Shown: positions 10,249 to 21,685 of the stretch, in pieces
Numbering within the stretch: position 1 is the stretch's first letter
Layout of the letters: each line of letters begins with the position of its first letter
NCBI RefSeq assembly: GCF_040869045.1
Contig: NC_090320.1
Coordinates: forward strand, 120,909,112-120,973,111
DNA from: Eurosta solidaginis
Lineage: Eukaryota; Arthropoda; Insecta; Diptera; Tephritidae
Length of the DNA stretch: 64,000 bases
Direction: 5' to 3'
The notes under the pieces: model-generated
The model's database searches: none
Seen by the model: the letters and a program-made list of their open reading frames with translations, nothing else
Told to the model about the DNA's origin: nothing
Made by a program: the position numbers and the translations under genes

Positions 10249-11055
10249 AAGGTTGCCACCTATTCGAAATAAAAAAAATTGAATGAGATATGCCGATATG
10301 GGTATCAAACGAAAGGTACTTCACTCCGCATTACAATGGGTACATTTTTGAGTAGGGTTGCCATTTAGGGTTGCCACCTATTCGAAATTTAAAAAAAATT
10401 GCATGAGATATGCCGATATGGGTATCAAACGAAAAGTATTTCACTCCGCATTACAATAGGGACATTTTTTAGTAGGGATGCCACCTATTCGAAATTAAAA
10501 AAAAATTGCATGAGATATACCGATATGGGTATCAAACGAAAGGTATTTCACTCCAAATTACAATAGCGACATTTTTGAGTAGGGTTGCTATTTAGGGTTG
10601 CCACCTATTCGAAATTAAAAAAAAATTGCATGGGATATGCCGATATGGGTATCAAACGAAAGGTATTTCACTCCGCATTACAATAGGGACATTTTTGGGT
10701 AGGGTTGCCATTTAGGGTTGCCACCTATTCGAAATTTAAAAAAAAATTGCATGAGATATACCGATATGGGTATCAAACGAAAGGTATTTCACTCCGCATT
10801 ACAATAAGGACATTTTTAGAAGGGTTGCCACCTATTCGAAATTAAAAAAAAATTGCATGAGATATACCGATATGGGTATCAAACGAAAGGTATTTCACTC
10901 CAAATTACAATAGCGACATTTTTGAGTAGGGTTGCTATTTAGGGTTGCCACCTATTCGAAATTAAAAAAAATCGCAAGGGATATGCCGATATGGGTATCA
11001 AACGTAAGGCATTACATTAGGGACATTTTTGAGTAGGGTTGCCATTTAGGGTTGG
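10249..11055. repeat. ~118-bp tandem array (copy 2)
   Basis: Same unit number and order as the copy 1 array at 1230-2036. Confidence 0.85.
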
Positions 11056-11740
11056 AGTAGTTAGATGAAATAGTACTCTACTTACTTATATTCTATTAAA
11101 GCTTTAAAGGAGAACATTAAAGTAAAAATTCTTCGTACAAAATCTTACACATGATTCGACTTGATTTCTTAATTTCACACACGCTAATATAATTGAAATG
11201 CAATATCAAGGCACCGTGGCAAGTTCTAGCTAAATATATTTAAATGCATATTTCTGGCAAATATAAAATGAATAATTGTAATTTCTCACATATTACTATT
11301 AGAAAGATTTCTCACCATAGGAAAAATATATCTCACCATGGTAATTTGCTACCGTTGAACACTACCCAGCAAAAATGTACTCGTAAATTGACCAGTTAAA
11401 TTACTAATATCTGTGTCGATGGAACACGTAAATCATTAAGTAGAATTTGTACAGGGCGTCGGGCACTTTTGTGACCAGTCCATTCCGTCGCACCTATTTA
11501 TGTGATTGTCCATACTGCTCTCACATATACGGTATTAGGTTATCGAAATGTAAACAAACTATAGTGCTGTACTGTTCTTACATTCACGTTAACTGTCAAC
11601 TGGCAGTCATTTTTTAAGTTATATACCTGTAACTTTACAGTATTTTTACGTTAATATGACCGCCTTTTGACTAGTATTACGACCGTTTTTTTTACTTGGA
11701 TTATATCTGAAATTGCTATATAAATAAAACATTTCTTTAA

Positions 11741-13519
11741 CACATTTGCGCTCCCTGTACTATATAAACGACACCAATACAAGCCATGCCTAAAACTACG
11801 ACTTTTATAACAAAACTATTTAGATGTGCAGCCACCTTGTAATATTATCTTCGTTTTGCCTAAGATTACAGATAAATTGGTATAACCGATGACTCCAGAT
11901 TTTGACATTTTCACATGCAGTTTTCACATCGGCGTTAGTCAGAAGAAAAATTAGCGATTTTTCATTAAAATATTGGAATTACCAATTAAATATTCATAAT
12001 TTTAAAGTGTAAAAAGACAAAGCTAATATTATTTAGTGCCGTGCGTGTAAATGTTTGTGATTTGCAGGATTTAGGGAATTATTTTGTCAACTGTCGCTTT
12101 TTTAGTACAATGGGCACATGTGATATGTATGTTCATGTACCGTAATGCGAATTTCGATAACGATTCTGAATGGAACGATAGTGATGACGAACCCTTGTGT
12201 AGCAAAAGAAGACGTTTAAATCCGTATGACTCAGGGCCAAAAGGCAAAAATGCACGCCGTTTTACTCCTCCCAGTTTATGAATAATGATTGCTCATCGCG
12301 AAAAGTCGAAGTTATTGAACAGCTACCTAACCTTTCGTCGGTAGAGATTTTTGAAAAAAATATTTGATGGAGAGGTACTCCATTTGATCAAGCAGAACAC
12401 TAACCTGTATGCTACCTAAAATAATAGGCATGACTTCGTACTGGACGATGATGACCTACGGAGATTTTTGGATATCCTAATACTATCTGGCTATCATAGA
12501 CTACCACGTGGAGTTAAGACGAAGATCTTGAAGATACTGTTGTGTCGAACGGTATGTCACGAAAACGATTTCTAGAAATCAAGAGAAACTTTCACTTAGT
12601 TGATAATAGCCTTGCATCTACTTCCAATGATAAGATGTTCAAAATTAGACCCCTGCGTGGCCTATTGATTCAAAAGTTTTGTCAGAACGGGTTATTTTAT
12701 GAGGACATTTCGATCGACGAATCAATGATAAAATATTATGGCCACCATCCCTCTAAGCAATTTATTCGAGGTAAGTCAATTACATTCGGTTACAAAAACT
12801 GGGGAGCAGCCAGTTCTGATGGTAACTCTTATGTTTTTGATGTATATTGCGGAAAAACATCTGTCACCACAAAAGGTCACAGAGTTTTCAAATCGTTGTT
12901 ACTAAAAATTCCTTCGATACAATTTATTTTGACAATTTTATTACTAGTTGTGATTTACTGCGAGACTTGAAAGAAATTGGATATAAAGCAACTGGAACAA
13001 TGCGTGAAAATCGCATTGGTATTCGTGGTAAAAATGGTGGTGGGTTATCTTCACATACATGCTTGATATGAGCATATCTAACACTTGGCGTCTACATACT
13101 TTATCTAGCGAAAATAGGTTCGGCCAATTGGCTTTCAGAAGGCACCTTGCTCGGAGCTACCTTAAGAACCGTAACGTCAACAAAGCTCATACATCCGGCT
13201 GTATCGTAGCAGGTCCAAACAGGAACAACGGAAATAACCCTGGAAAGCTTCCCAAACAGCTACGATATGTTTTGTGTCATACGCGAATAAAATGACAATG
13301 TACAGGATGCCAAAAAACGTTATACATTGACAAAGAATGTTTTAAAATATATCACTCATCAGTGCCCGCTGTACTAAATAAAGTACACCCTCAAAAGACA
13401 ACTTTTATCACTTTTTCGTAAATTTGTAATACCAAACTTAATTAATGCGATTTGTAAGATGACAAAACTGCAAATAAATATAAAAAAATACTAACGGTCT
13501 TTGTTTGGGCGTAAATGGG
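11741..13519 (+). mobile_element. piggyBac-family element, internally deleted (copy 2)
   Basis: Same element as 2722-4500, with TTAA at 11737-11740 and 13520-13523. It shares the same internal deletion and frameshifts, so it was duplicated with the 9-kb unit rather than inserted separately. Confidence 0.9.
12084..13421 (+). pseudogene. piggyBac transposase pseudogene (copy 2)
   Basis: Same broken transposase as 3065-4402, with identical stops, frameshifts and loss of the third catalytic region. Differences from copy 1 are limited to isolated bases. Confidence 0.9.
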
Positions 13520-13549
13520 TTAATACATTTCCTATAACATACATATATG

Positions 13550-14289
13550 ATGACTGCATTATTAAATCCAGCAAGTCCAGCAGAAAGATTGTATAACGAA
13601 TAACAAATTCGTACACGAAATACAATCGAACGTTGTTTTGGAGTTTGGAAACAGCGTTTCCCTGTACTCTCACTAGGACTTAAGGGCAAATTAATGGTGA
13701 CTTATCCATAACCAGATAAAACAGCTGATCGAACCAACCTTATGGAAATCAATTTAATGGATTAATGGTGCCATACCTTAACGCTAAAGCCATAACCATA
13801 TCATAGCTAACCAATTGGTTTCTCGCCATATCCATAACCTAAAAATTTTTGAGTTGGAGAATTTTTTAACTTTTGTAGATTTTATTTATTGTTTTGGGAT
13901 ACGTTTTGACTAAGATATTTATTCTTTGTTATTTATTATCATTAATTTTTTGCGTTTTCTTCATTTTTATGAAATTTTCACGATTTTTAGGTTAAGGCAC
14001 CAAAGCTGATACCAATTTGATGTGGATAAGTAAAAATATGGTTATGACTATGGCGTTAAGGTTAAGGAAGTTTAATTGGCCCTTTAGAATATCAATAAAC
14101 ACAATAATGGCTGTCATTGTTACGTGCGCCGTCCTGCATAATATTTCTATAATTTGAAAAGACCTATTTCCCTCGGAAAATAATTTATTGGTACCAGAAA
14201 TTACAGAGGAAATGATAAGCAACTCTGAAGCAACGAGTTTGAGCTCATTTGCAAGGACTAGATTAATAGAAAATTATTTTGCAAAGTAA
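13550..14289 (+). pseudogene. Harbinger transposase remnant (copy 2)
   Basis: Copy 2 equivalent of 4531-5270, with the same stop and the same internal MITE. One substitution lies just upstream at 13447. Confidence 0.85.
13682..14084. mobile_element. MITE inside the Harbinger remnant (copy 2)
   Basis: Same element and position in the second 9-kb unit as 4663-5065. Confidence 0.7.
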
Positions 14290-14660
14290 ATGAGAACATT
14301 ATACATATTATCATTAATCATATTCATATTGTCTTATTTTAGATTATAATACCAAACCAAGAAATTATATGCAACAAACAGAGGGATGGTGCTTTTCTGA
14401 AGAATATCTCCTATTTAACATTTTGTCGAGGGGTTACTTCCATAACAGATTCAACCAAAAAATTACACTCAAATACTTCATTTCAGTTACAAATTTATGA
14501 AGCCTAATATCTAGTGTCATTGGTCATCCGAATCAAACTAGTATATGTATATGAAAATAAGTATTGAAAATCGCTTTTTAATAATATTATATCGAAAGCT
14601 TCAAAGGTAAATTGTTCGGTCAAAGCCACAGAATTTCGATACTTTTTCCAAAAACATATA

Positions 14661-15521
14661 CAGTAGACGCTCACAAATTAGAACCACTTGGTTTTTAAGG
14701 TGATTCTAATTTCCGAAAAATTCTAATTCCTGGACGTTTTTTTATTTGTATAAAACCTTAAAAATTTAGTCAATTTGCATTAAAAAACTACAATCAAATT
14801 TTGTCTTATTCAATTTTATTCATAAAAACGAGAAAACATAAGATAACAATCCGGTACAATACATGTTTTTTTATTAAATATACACATATGTATATATACG
14901 CTAATCAAAAAAGATCCAAAAAACAAAAACTCCAATTACCTACAATATATATTTTCAATAAAAATACATAAAAGATTGATAGGAACACATTAAAAAAGCC
15001 AAAAATGAAACAAAAACTTCATATATATGATATTCAGCGATGTGCAATGATTTTTTGTTAGCCTTATGATAGATATTAGAAACAACGTTTAAAATTAATG
15101 GTTTATTCGAGTTGATATAGCTGATTGCAGATGGCGCCAGGTCAAGTTCTAGGGCTAACCGCTTCCCGTGAATACCTTTGTGAAGTTTTTTCAAGATCTG
15201 AACTTTGATTTCCAAAGACAAAGTATTTTTCTTACGCTTGTTTGGCATTTCAGCGAATTACTTTTACCTTTAAACAAACAAATTTCACACAAAAACTAAC
15301 AAAAACTGTACAGAACCGTGAAGAAAATCCAACGACTACCGAGCGTAACAGGAACAAATTGGGGATTTCCCTTTTTATATCTATTTTGCAACAAAAAGCA
15401 AAATACGCTCAGAAATTGGAATTTTCGATACCAATTACAGATCGTGTAATGTATTGAAAAAGTTGATTCTAATTTCTGGACATTCTAATTACTTAAGGTT
15501 CTAATTTGTGATCGACTACTC
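14661..15521 (-). mobile_element. pogo/Tigger-type deletion derivative (copy 2)
   Basis: Same element as 5642-6502 with the same TA flanks and inverted ends, carried by the 9-kb duplication. Confidence 0.85.
14955..15248 (-). CDS. Truncated pogo/Tigger DNA-binding domain protein (copy 2)
   Basis: The same 97-codon frame as at 5936-6229 with an identical predicted protein. It carries a CENP-B/Tigger-like helix-turn-helix at residues 1-52 and no catalytic domain. Confidence 0.6.
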   Translation of the reverse strand: MPNKRKKNTLSLEIKVQILKKLHKGIHGKRLALELDLAPSAISYINSNKPLILNVVSNIYHKANKKSLHIAEYHIYEVFVSFLAFLMCSYQSFMYFY

Positions 15522-15720
15522 TACATATTTACCTTAAGACAACTTTGTGAACTAAAAAAAATAGATGAGATGAGATGAATCCAATGGACATGATAACAAA
15601 ATTTTGATGGAAAATGCACATATGTATGTACATATTTATTTTCAGTTTTTGTTATATACATTGAAATATATCAGTAAATGTTTTTGATAAGTTTTATCAT
15701 AAATTTGACATCAAAACAGT

Positions 15721-15978
15721 GGTCAAATAACAAAAATTCCGGAAAAGCCAAATCTTGGTGAATAGCTTGGGTTCGCCATTACAAATAATGTGTCAAAAGT
15801 ACCCAGTGATTCCAGGTAGGCATAAAATTAATAATTTAAAAATCTACATCTTAGGTTTTAACTTTTTCACAACCTTACAGTTTTCAAGATAAATCCATAC
15901 TCTTGACACATTATTTATAATGGTGAACCTAAGCTTTGGAATTCGGAATTTTTGTTATTTAAAATGTTTAATTTGACC
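15721..15978. mobile_element. Foldback MITE (copy 2)
   Basis: Same inverted-repeat element as 6702-6959. Confidence 0.7.
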
Positions 15979-16118
15979 GGACTATAATTTCTGCTCTTAT
16001 TTATTTAATTAAAGAAAAAAAGCGACAAAGGATTGTGTAACTAAATCTATTCAACCCAATTTAAAAAATTATTAAGAAAATTACGAAAATTGAAAAAGTA
16101 TTAAAAAATTTAATGTCA

Positions 16119-16195
16119 ATTCTACCGGGACTTAAACCCACTTCGTTGTCATGGTACAGTAAGCACGCTTCCTCCTTGCCACGGCGGCCGACTTT
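16119..16195 (-). mobile_element. tRNA-like SINE head (copy 2)
   Basis: Same tRNA-like segment as 7100-7176, unchanged. Confidence 0.55.
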
Positions 16196-16306
16196 ATTAC
16201 ATTCGCTAATATTAAGTTTAGCAGAAAAACGTCCTATCTCAGAATTGTATCTGTGATTTTTAGATTTGATGTTTTGAATAAGTCATATATACATATATGA
16301 ATCATA

Positions 16307-16454
16307 AGTGGGCACAATGCATTTGATTTAAATTTCCACTACCTCTACCTGTTTTAATTGGTAATGAAAACAATTTCCACAATCACTAACATTTTTAATG
16401 GTAGTGGAAAAATTTAGTGATGGTGGAACTTAAAATAAAATGCATTGTGCCAAC
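16307..16454. mobile_element. Short palindromic MITE (copy 2)
   Basis: Same as 7288-7435. Here the left arm reads GCACAATGCATTT, matching the right arm better than copy 1 does. Confidence 0.7.
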
Positions 16455-16594
16455 TATGATATGAATTATAATCGGGAATAATGTTAATGTTAAACTAAAG
16501 CGGTAAGGAAACAGTTGAAATGAATAAATGGAAATAAATAATAAAATTCTGCTCAACTTTAAATGTAGTTTAAAAGAACACTGAAAAAGTCCAC

Positions 16595-17076
16595 AGCAAT
16601 CAAAAGTGCCTGCATAGTTTTTATTTTGCAGTGTGTATTGTGTTTTTCAAGATAAATTTTTTTGTTAATTCATTTCATTTGGTTTGTTTTTATTGAAACA
16701 AAAAAACAAATCTTTTAAACTGTAATGAGTACCTTTCACGTAAATGTTGTAGAGTTTGCACAAAATTTAGAAAAATCTGCAATCTTCGACTTAAACTGTC
16801 AATTTTTTATTAAGTTCTTGAGAAAAGCTTTAAATACGCAGTTTTGTCCATTCAATTTCAACGCAATAAAGTTCAAGTTTTTTGTGGCTAATTTTTACGA
16901 TGTTTTTTTTTTGTGCAAATTCTTCACCATTTACCTGGAAGGTACTCATTACAGTTAAAAAGATTTGTTTTTTTTTTCAATAAAACAAACCAAATGAAAT
17001 GAATTAACAAAAAAAGTTATTTTGAAAACACAATACACTCTGCAAAATAAAAACTATGCAGGCACTTTTGATTGCT
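16595..17076. mobile_element. Foldback element with ~150-bp inverted arms (copy 2)
   Basis: Equivalent of 7576-8056. The left half matches copy 1 almost perfectly. The right half carries several substitutions and T-run length changes from about 16897 onward. Confidence 0.8.
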
Positions 17077-17129
17077 GGTATAAGCTTACATTCGTAGGTT
17101 AATTTGTAAGGGTGCTTACATTTAATTCC

Positions 17130-17275
17130 ATTTTTTTTCTTGAACTTGAAGTTGTAGTAGCTCATTTTTCAGTTTTATGCCTATAAGCTCCTGATGATGC
17201 TTTTCTTGAACTTGAAGTTGTAGTAGATCATTTTTCAGGTTTGTGCCTATAAAGCTCCTGCTGTTGCTTTTCTTC
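17130..17275 (-). repeat. Two 66-bp repeats (copy 2)
   Basis: The same minus-strand coiled-coil repeats as at 8117-8314 with the middle unit missing. The 66-bp loss explains the 9019 versus 8952 bp unit lengths. Confidence 0.75.
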
Positions 17276-18530
17276 AGCTCGTCTATTATCTTCTCTGTAG
17301 AAAGTTTGTTGGAGCAATGTTAGCGTTACTCGTTCATCGTCCAAATTTAGCTTTTTCTTAGTTGTTCTCTCCATCATAAGTTTTTTGGATTTTGGTTTCT
17401 GAAGGCTGCTTGGAGTCCAGGAGGAGAAACCCTCGTGCTCTTTTCCATTTTCCGACGTCTCTTTTTTCTATAAATAAAATAAAATGTTATGGCTACACTT
17501 TAACTTTAATGGCAATCGATTTTACCTGCTTTTGTTGTTGATCCGTGTTTACTGGTTTTAAATTGCCGCTTTCAGATACTTTGATTAGGACTACAGTTCG
17601 GTCTACTTGCCCGACCCACGTATGTATGTGTAAATAAACAAATTTTTTTATAGTGATATATGTAATGTTTTTTGGTTTGATTGTTTCAAATAATATGTTA
17701 CGGGAAAAAGGAGAAATATAAGAAGGAAAAAGGGACGGAGAAGGAAAGGAAGGCTTAAACGGGGTCAGAGACAAACACACAGCGGGTACCAACCCGACAT
17801 CAGTGCGCTGTTAAGTGGTGTGACATTCCATAGGGTCCTCTGCTTCCACGAACGCGCTACTGCAATTGCCTCTAAAGTGAAAAGTCGCAACAGAAAAGTG
17901 CCTTGCTGACAGCACCTGAAGTAAAAACAAAGAATCATTGCTGACTACATATAAGGCAATTGGCCAGTCGGTACTTTTGAATTACGATGTGGAACCAAGG
18001 GAACTAGCGGAACACTCTCTATGTTCCAACTCTGTCGAAACAGTTGTTTTCCTTGGGCTGCCGTTAGATGATCTCGATGACAACTTATGAATGTTAGTGG
18101 GTTCGCTTGAATGGGGCGAAATACTGCTACCACAAGAACATACGGATGAGGAGAGGGAGAAAGAGAAAATGGGGGCGGAGAATGAGAAAAAAGGGCGGAG
18201 AAAAGAGAAGAAGGAGAGGGAGGGGGTAGAGTAAAACAAAAAAAATTATCAATTTCAAATAAGCAGGTAAAACCGATTTCAGAAGACTACACCCAACGGA
18301 TGCAGCCCTGCCCGATCATTTTCTTAACTACAGTAACATTTTATAATTTTTCCCAGGACAAGATACATTTGCCTTTGACATCTTTAATTTAAAAACCCCT
18401 AGTCGCTCTCCTACTCTCTCCTTTTTCTAGCACTTCATATCCTTAACCCTACGACTCGTCCTGTTCCAGTTCCTCATTGTGCACAGGTACGTGTGTGTAC
18501 AACAAAATCGTGAAAAACATAACAAACACA

Positions 18531-18677
18531 TGAAAAATTGGTATTTTTTTGCAAATATCTTTTGAAAAAAGCAGAACTTCTAGTTTTCACTTTAATAAAA
18601 CTTAGGTAGTGCGCTGTCTTGGAAAACGTTACCAAGCTCTCTATCTGGCCGACATGACTATAGGCTAAAATGAGTAG
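18531..18677. repeat. 148-bp unit, single copy (copy 3)
   Basis: Only one unit is present here, against two in copies 1 and 2. This indicates either expansion in the lineage leading to copies 1 and 2 or contraction here. Confidence 0.8.
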
Positions 18678-18705
18678 AGGACCTGAAACAGGACGAGTGA
18701 TATGG

Positions 18706-18981
18706 TTAAGAATATGAAGGGGTAGAATCAAAGGGGCATGGGTGAGCAACGAGGAGATTTATAACCAAACCTGCCATATGCATGTATTCCCTGGAAAGTA
18801 CTATACAATTTTGGTGTTCATCTAACTTTTCACATACGATATCGTCAGTATTCGAAAAGAGTAAATCAATTTTAGTTTTTGGTGTCTCAGTTATACGGGT
18901 ATCAAAATCAACTTTTTGATTCATTAAATATGATTTAAATAGATCAATTAGTTGAATGCTATAAGTTGAGCTTTTATTCAA
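18706..18981 (-). pseudogene. Possible non-LTR endonuclease remnant
   Basis: A minus-strand frame of 91 codons contains the stretch DTRITETPKTKIDLLFSNTD. It resembles the segment of apurinic-type endonuclease domains of non-LTR elements that precedes the last catalytic His (pattern TRxTxxxxTxIDLxxxN). No other endonuclease motif is visible. In copies 1 and 2 the same stretch (about 880-1070 and 9899-10089) has an 8-bp deletion that breaks the frame, so only copy 3 keeps it open. The family assignment is tentative. Confidence 0.4.
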
Positions 18982-19136
18982 ATCTTATATAACTTTAAAA
19001 GAGCAATTCTTGTATATTTGTATAGCCGAACGATCTCGGGAACGGCTCAACCGATTTAAATGAAATTTATCACAGAGATAATGTATCACCTTCTAAGACT
19101 TTCTACCTAGGTGTTGTCATTCAGAATGTTTCACAA

Positions 19137-19727
19137 GGTTGCCACCTATTCGAAATTAAAAAAAAATTGCATGAGATATGCCGATATGGGTATCGAACGA
19201 AAGCTATTTCACTCCGCATTACAATGGGGACATTTTTGAGTAGGGTTGCCATTTAGGGTTGCCACCTATTCGAAATTTAAAAAAAAATTGCATGAGATAT
19301 GCCGATATGGGTATCAAACGAAAAGTATTTCACTCCGCATTACAATAGGGACATTTTAGTAGGGTTGCCATTTAGGGTTGCCACCTATTCGAAATTAAAA
19401 AAAATTGCATTAGATATACCGATATGGGTATCAAACGAAAGGTATTTCACTCCGCATTACAATAGGGTCATTTTTGAGTAGGGTTGCCATTTAGGGTTGC
19501 CACCTATCTGAAATTGAAAAAAATTGCATGAGATATGCCGATATGGGTATCAAACGAATGATATTTCACTCCGCATTACAATAGGGACATCTTTGAGTAG
19601 GGTTGCTATTTAGGGTTGCCACCTATTCGAAATTAAAAAAAATTGCAAGGGATATACCGATATGGGTATCAAACGTAAGGCATTACATTAGGGACATTTT
19701 TGAGTAGGGTTGCCATTTAGGGTTGGA
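19137..19727. repeat. ~118-bp tandem array (copy 3, shorter)
   Basis: About five units of the same ~118-bp repeat, roughly two fewer than in copies 1 and 2, with private substitutions. The open frame at 19299-19481 simply reads through two units and is not a gene. Confidence 0.85.
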
Positions 19728-20261
19728 GTAGTTAGACGAAATAGTACTCTACTTACTCATATTCTATTAAAGCTTTAAAGGAGAACATTAAAGTAAAGAA
19801 TCTTCGTAAAAAATCTTACACATGATTCGACTTGATTTCCTAATTTCACACACGCTAATAAAATTGAAATGCAATATCAAGGCACCGTGGTAATTTACTA
19901 CCGTTGAACACTACCCAGCAAAAATGTACTCGTAAATTGACCAGTAAAATGACTAATATCTGTGTCGATGGAACACGTAAATCGTTAAGTAGCATTTGTA
20001 CAGGTCGTCGGGCACTTTTGTGACCAGTCCATTCCGTCGCACCTATTTATGTGATTGTCCATACTGCCCTCACATATACGGTATTAGGTTATCCAAATGT
20101 AAACAAACTATAGTGCTTTACTGTTCTTACATTCACGTTAACTGTCAAATGGCAGTCTTTTTTAAGTTATATACTGTTACTGTTTATTCTCTCGCCGCGT
20201 ACGGACGTGTTTTTAATCGCTCTCATATTTTCACGTATTCTTATTTTTTCTTTTACTTTAA

Positions 20262-21577
20262 ATTGCCAAAATAGATGAATTTTGTGGAAAGTGTAATAAA
20301 CAATTTTCCAGAACTGGTGACAATAGTCCAGTGCCGTGTAATGGGTTCTGCAAGAGTATTTTCCACAGAGCCTGTAGTGAGGGTATATCGGACTATGAAG
20401 TAAAGCTAATCAAGGCTAACCCTCATTTGCTTTACTTGTGTGAAAAGTGTGTGAACATGCCGGACAACCTATCTAATATTTTGAACGCTATTCTTGTGGC
20501 TCAAAAACAAGGTTTTGACATAATTTCTAATGCTGTGTCTAAAAAATTCGATGATTTAAAAAATCATATAATGGACTCTTTGAAGTCATCCAACAACAAC
20601 TTAAATGTTGCTGAGTCATATGGTTGTCCGAATGTCAGAAATAGTGCGCTATTTATTTCTGCTCTCCCCATGGCATCCAATAACAACAACTTAATACAAA
20701 GCAACCTAATGGATTTTCCCGCTACCCCGCTTGGCACGGAGTTATCTAATTCCCCTATCTAATACTAGTACTCTTACATATATACCTGCTGCTATTATTA
20801 CTCAGCCGCAAACATCGGATATTCTCTCTGCTAGTTCTACTACAAAGACAACTACTTCGCCTGCATCTACATCTGCAACTACATCTAAAAACGGCCTCAT
20901 CTTCTAAAGTCTCTCATTCGTCTAAAACTACATCTACATCTGGAAATACATCAACATCAATTAGTTCCAATTCTACATCTGAAACTAAATCTACTGCATC
21001 CACATCTAAATCAACTAAAGCTACCAATCATAAAAATAATTCAAATGTGCCTTCTAATAATTCCAATAAGTCTGATGCTCAAATGGTTGTCAACAATGTG
21101 ACAAATACTACTGCAGTGTCGCGCTCTGCTGGCACTCTATCGTATGCAGATGCTGCAGCTAGCGCAGTTAATGCAAATGTGCCATCTGTTGATGTTTCTG
21201 ACAGACAACGAAAGAGTGCATCAAAAGAAATTACGCAAAAATCGCGTGTTGTTAGTGGTAGCAATGACAATGCTGAGTTAGATGTATTTGTGCGGTATAA
21301 ATGGATTCATTTGTCCTCATTTAAGCCATCGGTCACTGAGGAGAGTATTGCTAAATACATCTCTGATCACTTTGGCATTGCTGCTGCTAATGTCACTTGT
21401 TTTAAGTTAGTAAAGAGAGATGTAGACATTAACACTTCAGTGAGAGTCGCTTTTAAAGTTCGAGTGATTGAAAGTGAATATAGCAAACTTTTCAATGCTT
21501 CTCTTTGGCCCAGTAATGTATACCTTAAGCCCTTCCGTTTTTTTCGAAAAGATGTAGAAATTCCCGCGGAGTCATAG
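20262..21577 (+). pseudogene. CR1-like ORF1 (PHD finger protein), frameshifted
   Basis: The frame opens at 20262 and encodes a PHD-type zinc finger: FCGKCN, then VPCNGFCKSIFHRAC, then LYLCEKC (Cys pairs, His, final Cys pair). A helical spacer follows. It stops at 20762. Between 20763 and 21046 lies a Ser/Thr-rich stretch in other frames. The C-terminal part (21047-21577) is open, with a Ser/Ala/Asn-rich lead and a folded-looking block starting DVFVRYKWIHLSSFKPSVTE. The finger starts before any in-frame ATG: upstream codons are ATT GCC AAA ATA, so the start codon appears lost or non-canonical. In this family ORF1 binds nucleic acid in the retrotransposition complex. Confidence 0.8.
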
Positions 21578-21685
21578 ATTTGTCTGACACCTTTCATAAT
21601 GGCCTCAACGTCTATTATCAGAATGTTAGGGGTCTAAATAATAAACTAGTTGATCTTTTTCTCCGTAGTCATGAACTCTGTTATG
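21578..21685 (+). pseudogene. CR1-like ORF2, 5' end (endonuclease N-terminus)
   Basis: Immediately after the ORF1 stop, a frame reads LNVYYQNVRGLNNKLVDLFL, the first strand and metal-binding Asn region of apurinic-type endonucleases. It is cut after the Tyr codon at 21684 by the LTR element. The frame resumes exactly at 29220 once one copy of TATG is discounted. The arrangement shows ORF2 was intact at this point when the LTR element inserted. Confidence 0.8.

Larger units (their letters stand above)
9020..17971. repeat. 9-kb tandem unit, copy 2
   Basis: This is a second, directly repeated copy, 8952 bp long. From its start to about 16890 it differs from copy 1 by only a handful of substitutions (for example at 9858, 11556, 13447 and 16320). 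From about 16897 to 17971 it differs far more, including loss of one 66-bp repeat unit, which accounts for nearly all of the length difference. The sharp change places the right edge of the most recent duplication near 7880/16890. Confidence 0.95.
17972..20174. repeat. 9-kb tandem unit, copy 3, left part (interrupted)
   Basis: This is the third copy, clearly more diverged than copies 1 and 2. It has one rather than two 148-bp units, fewer ~118-bp units, an extra octamer near 18858 and no equivalent of the 127 bp at about 2204-2330 of copy 1. It stops at the ATAC at 20171-20174, where a CR1-like retrotransposon begins, and resumes at 42297. Confidence 0.9.

Noticed and set aside
1..17971. Treating the 9-kb array as a pure assembly artefact
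   Set aside because: Copy 3 is clearly diverged and the end of copy 2 differs from copy 1 by many bases and a 66-bp unit, so at least two copies are real. Whether copies 1 and 2 are both real still needs read-depth data.
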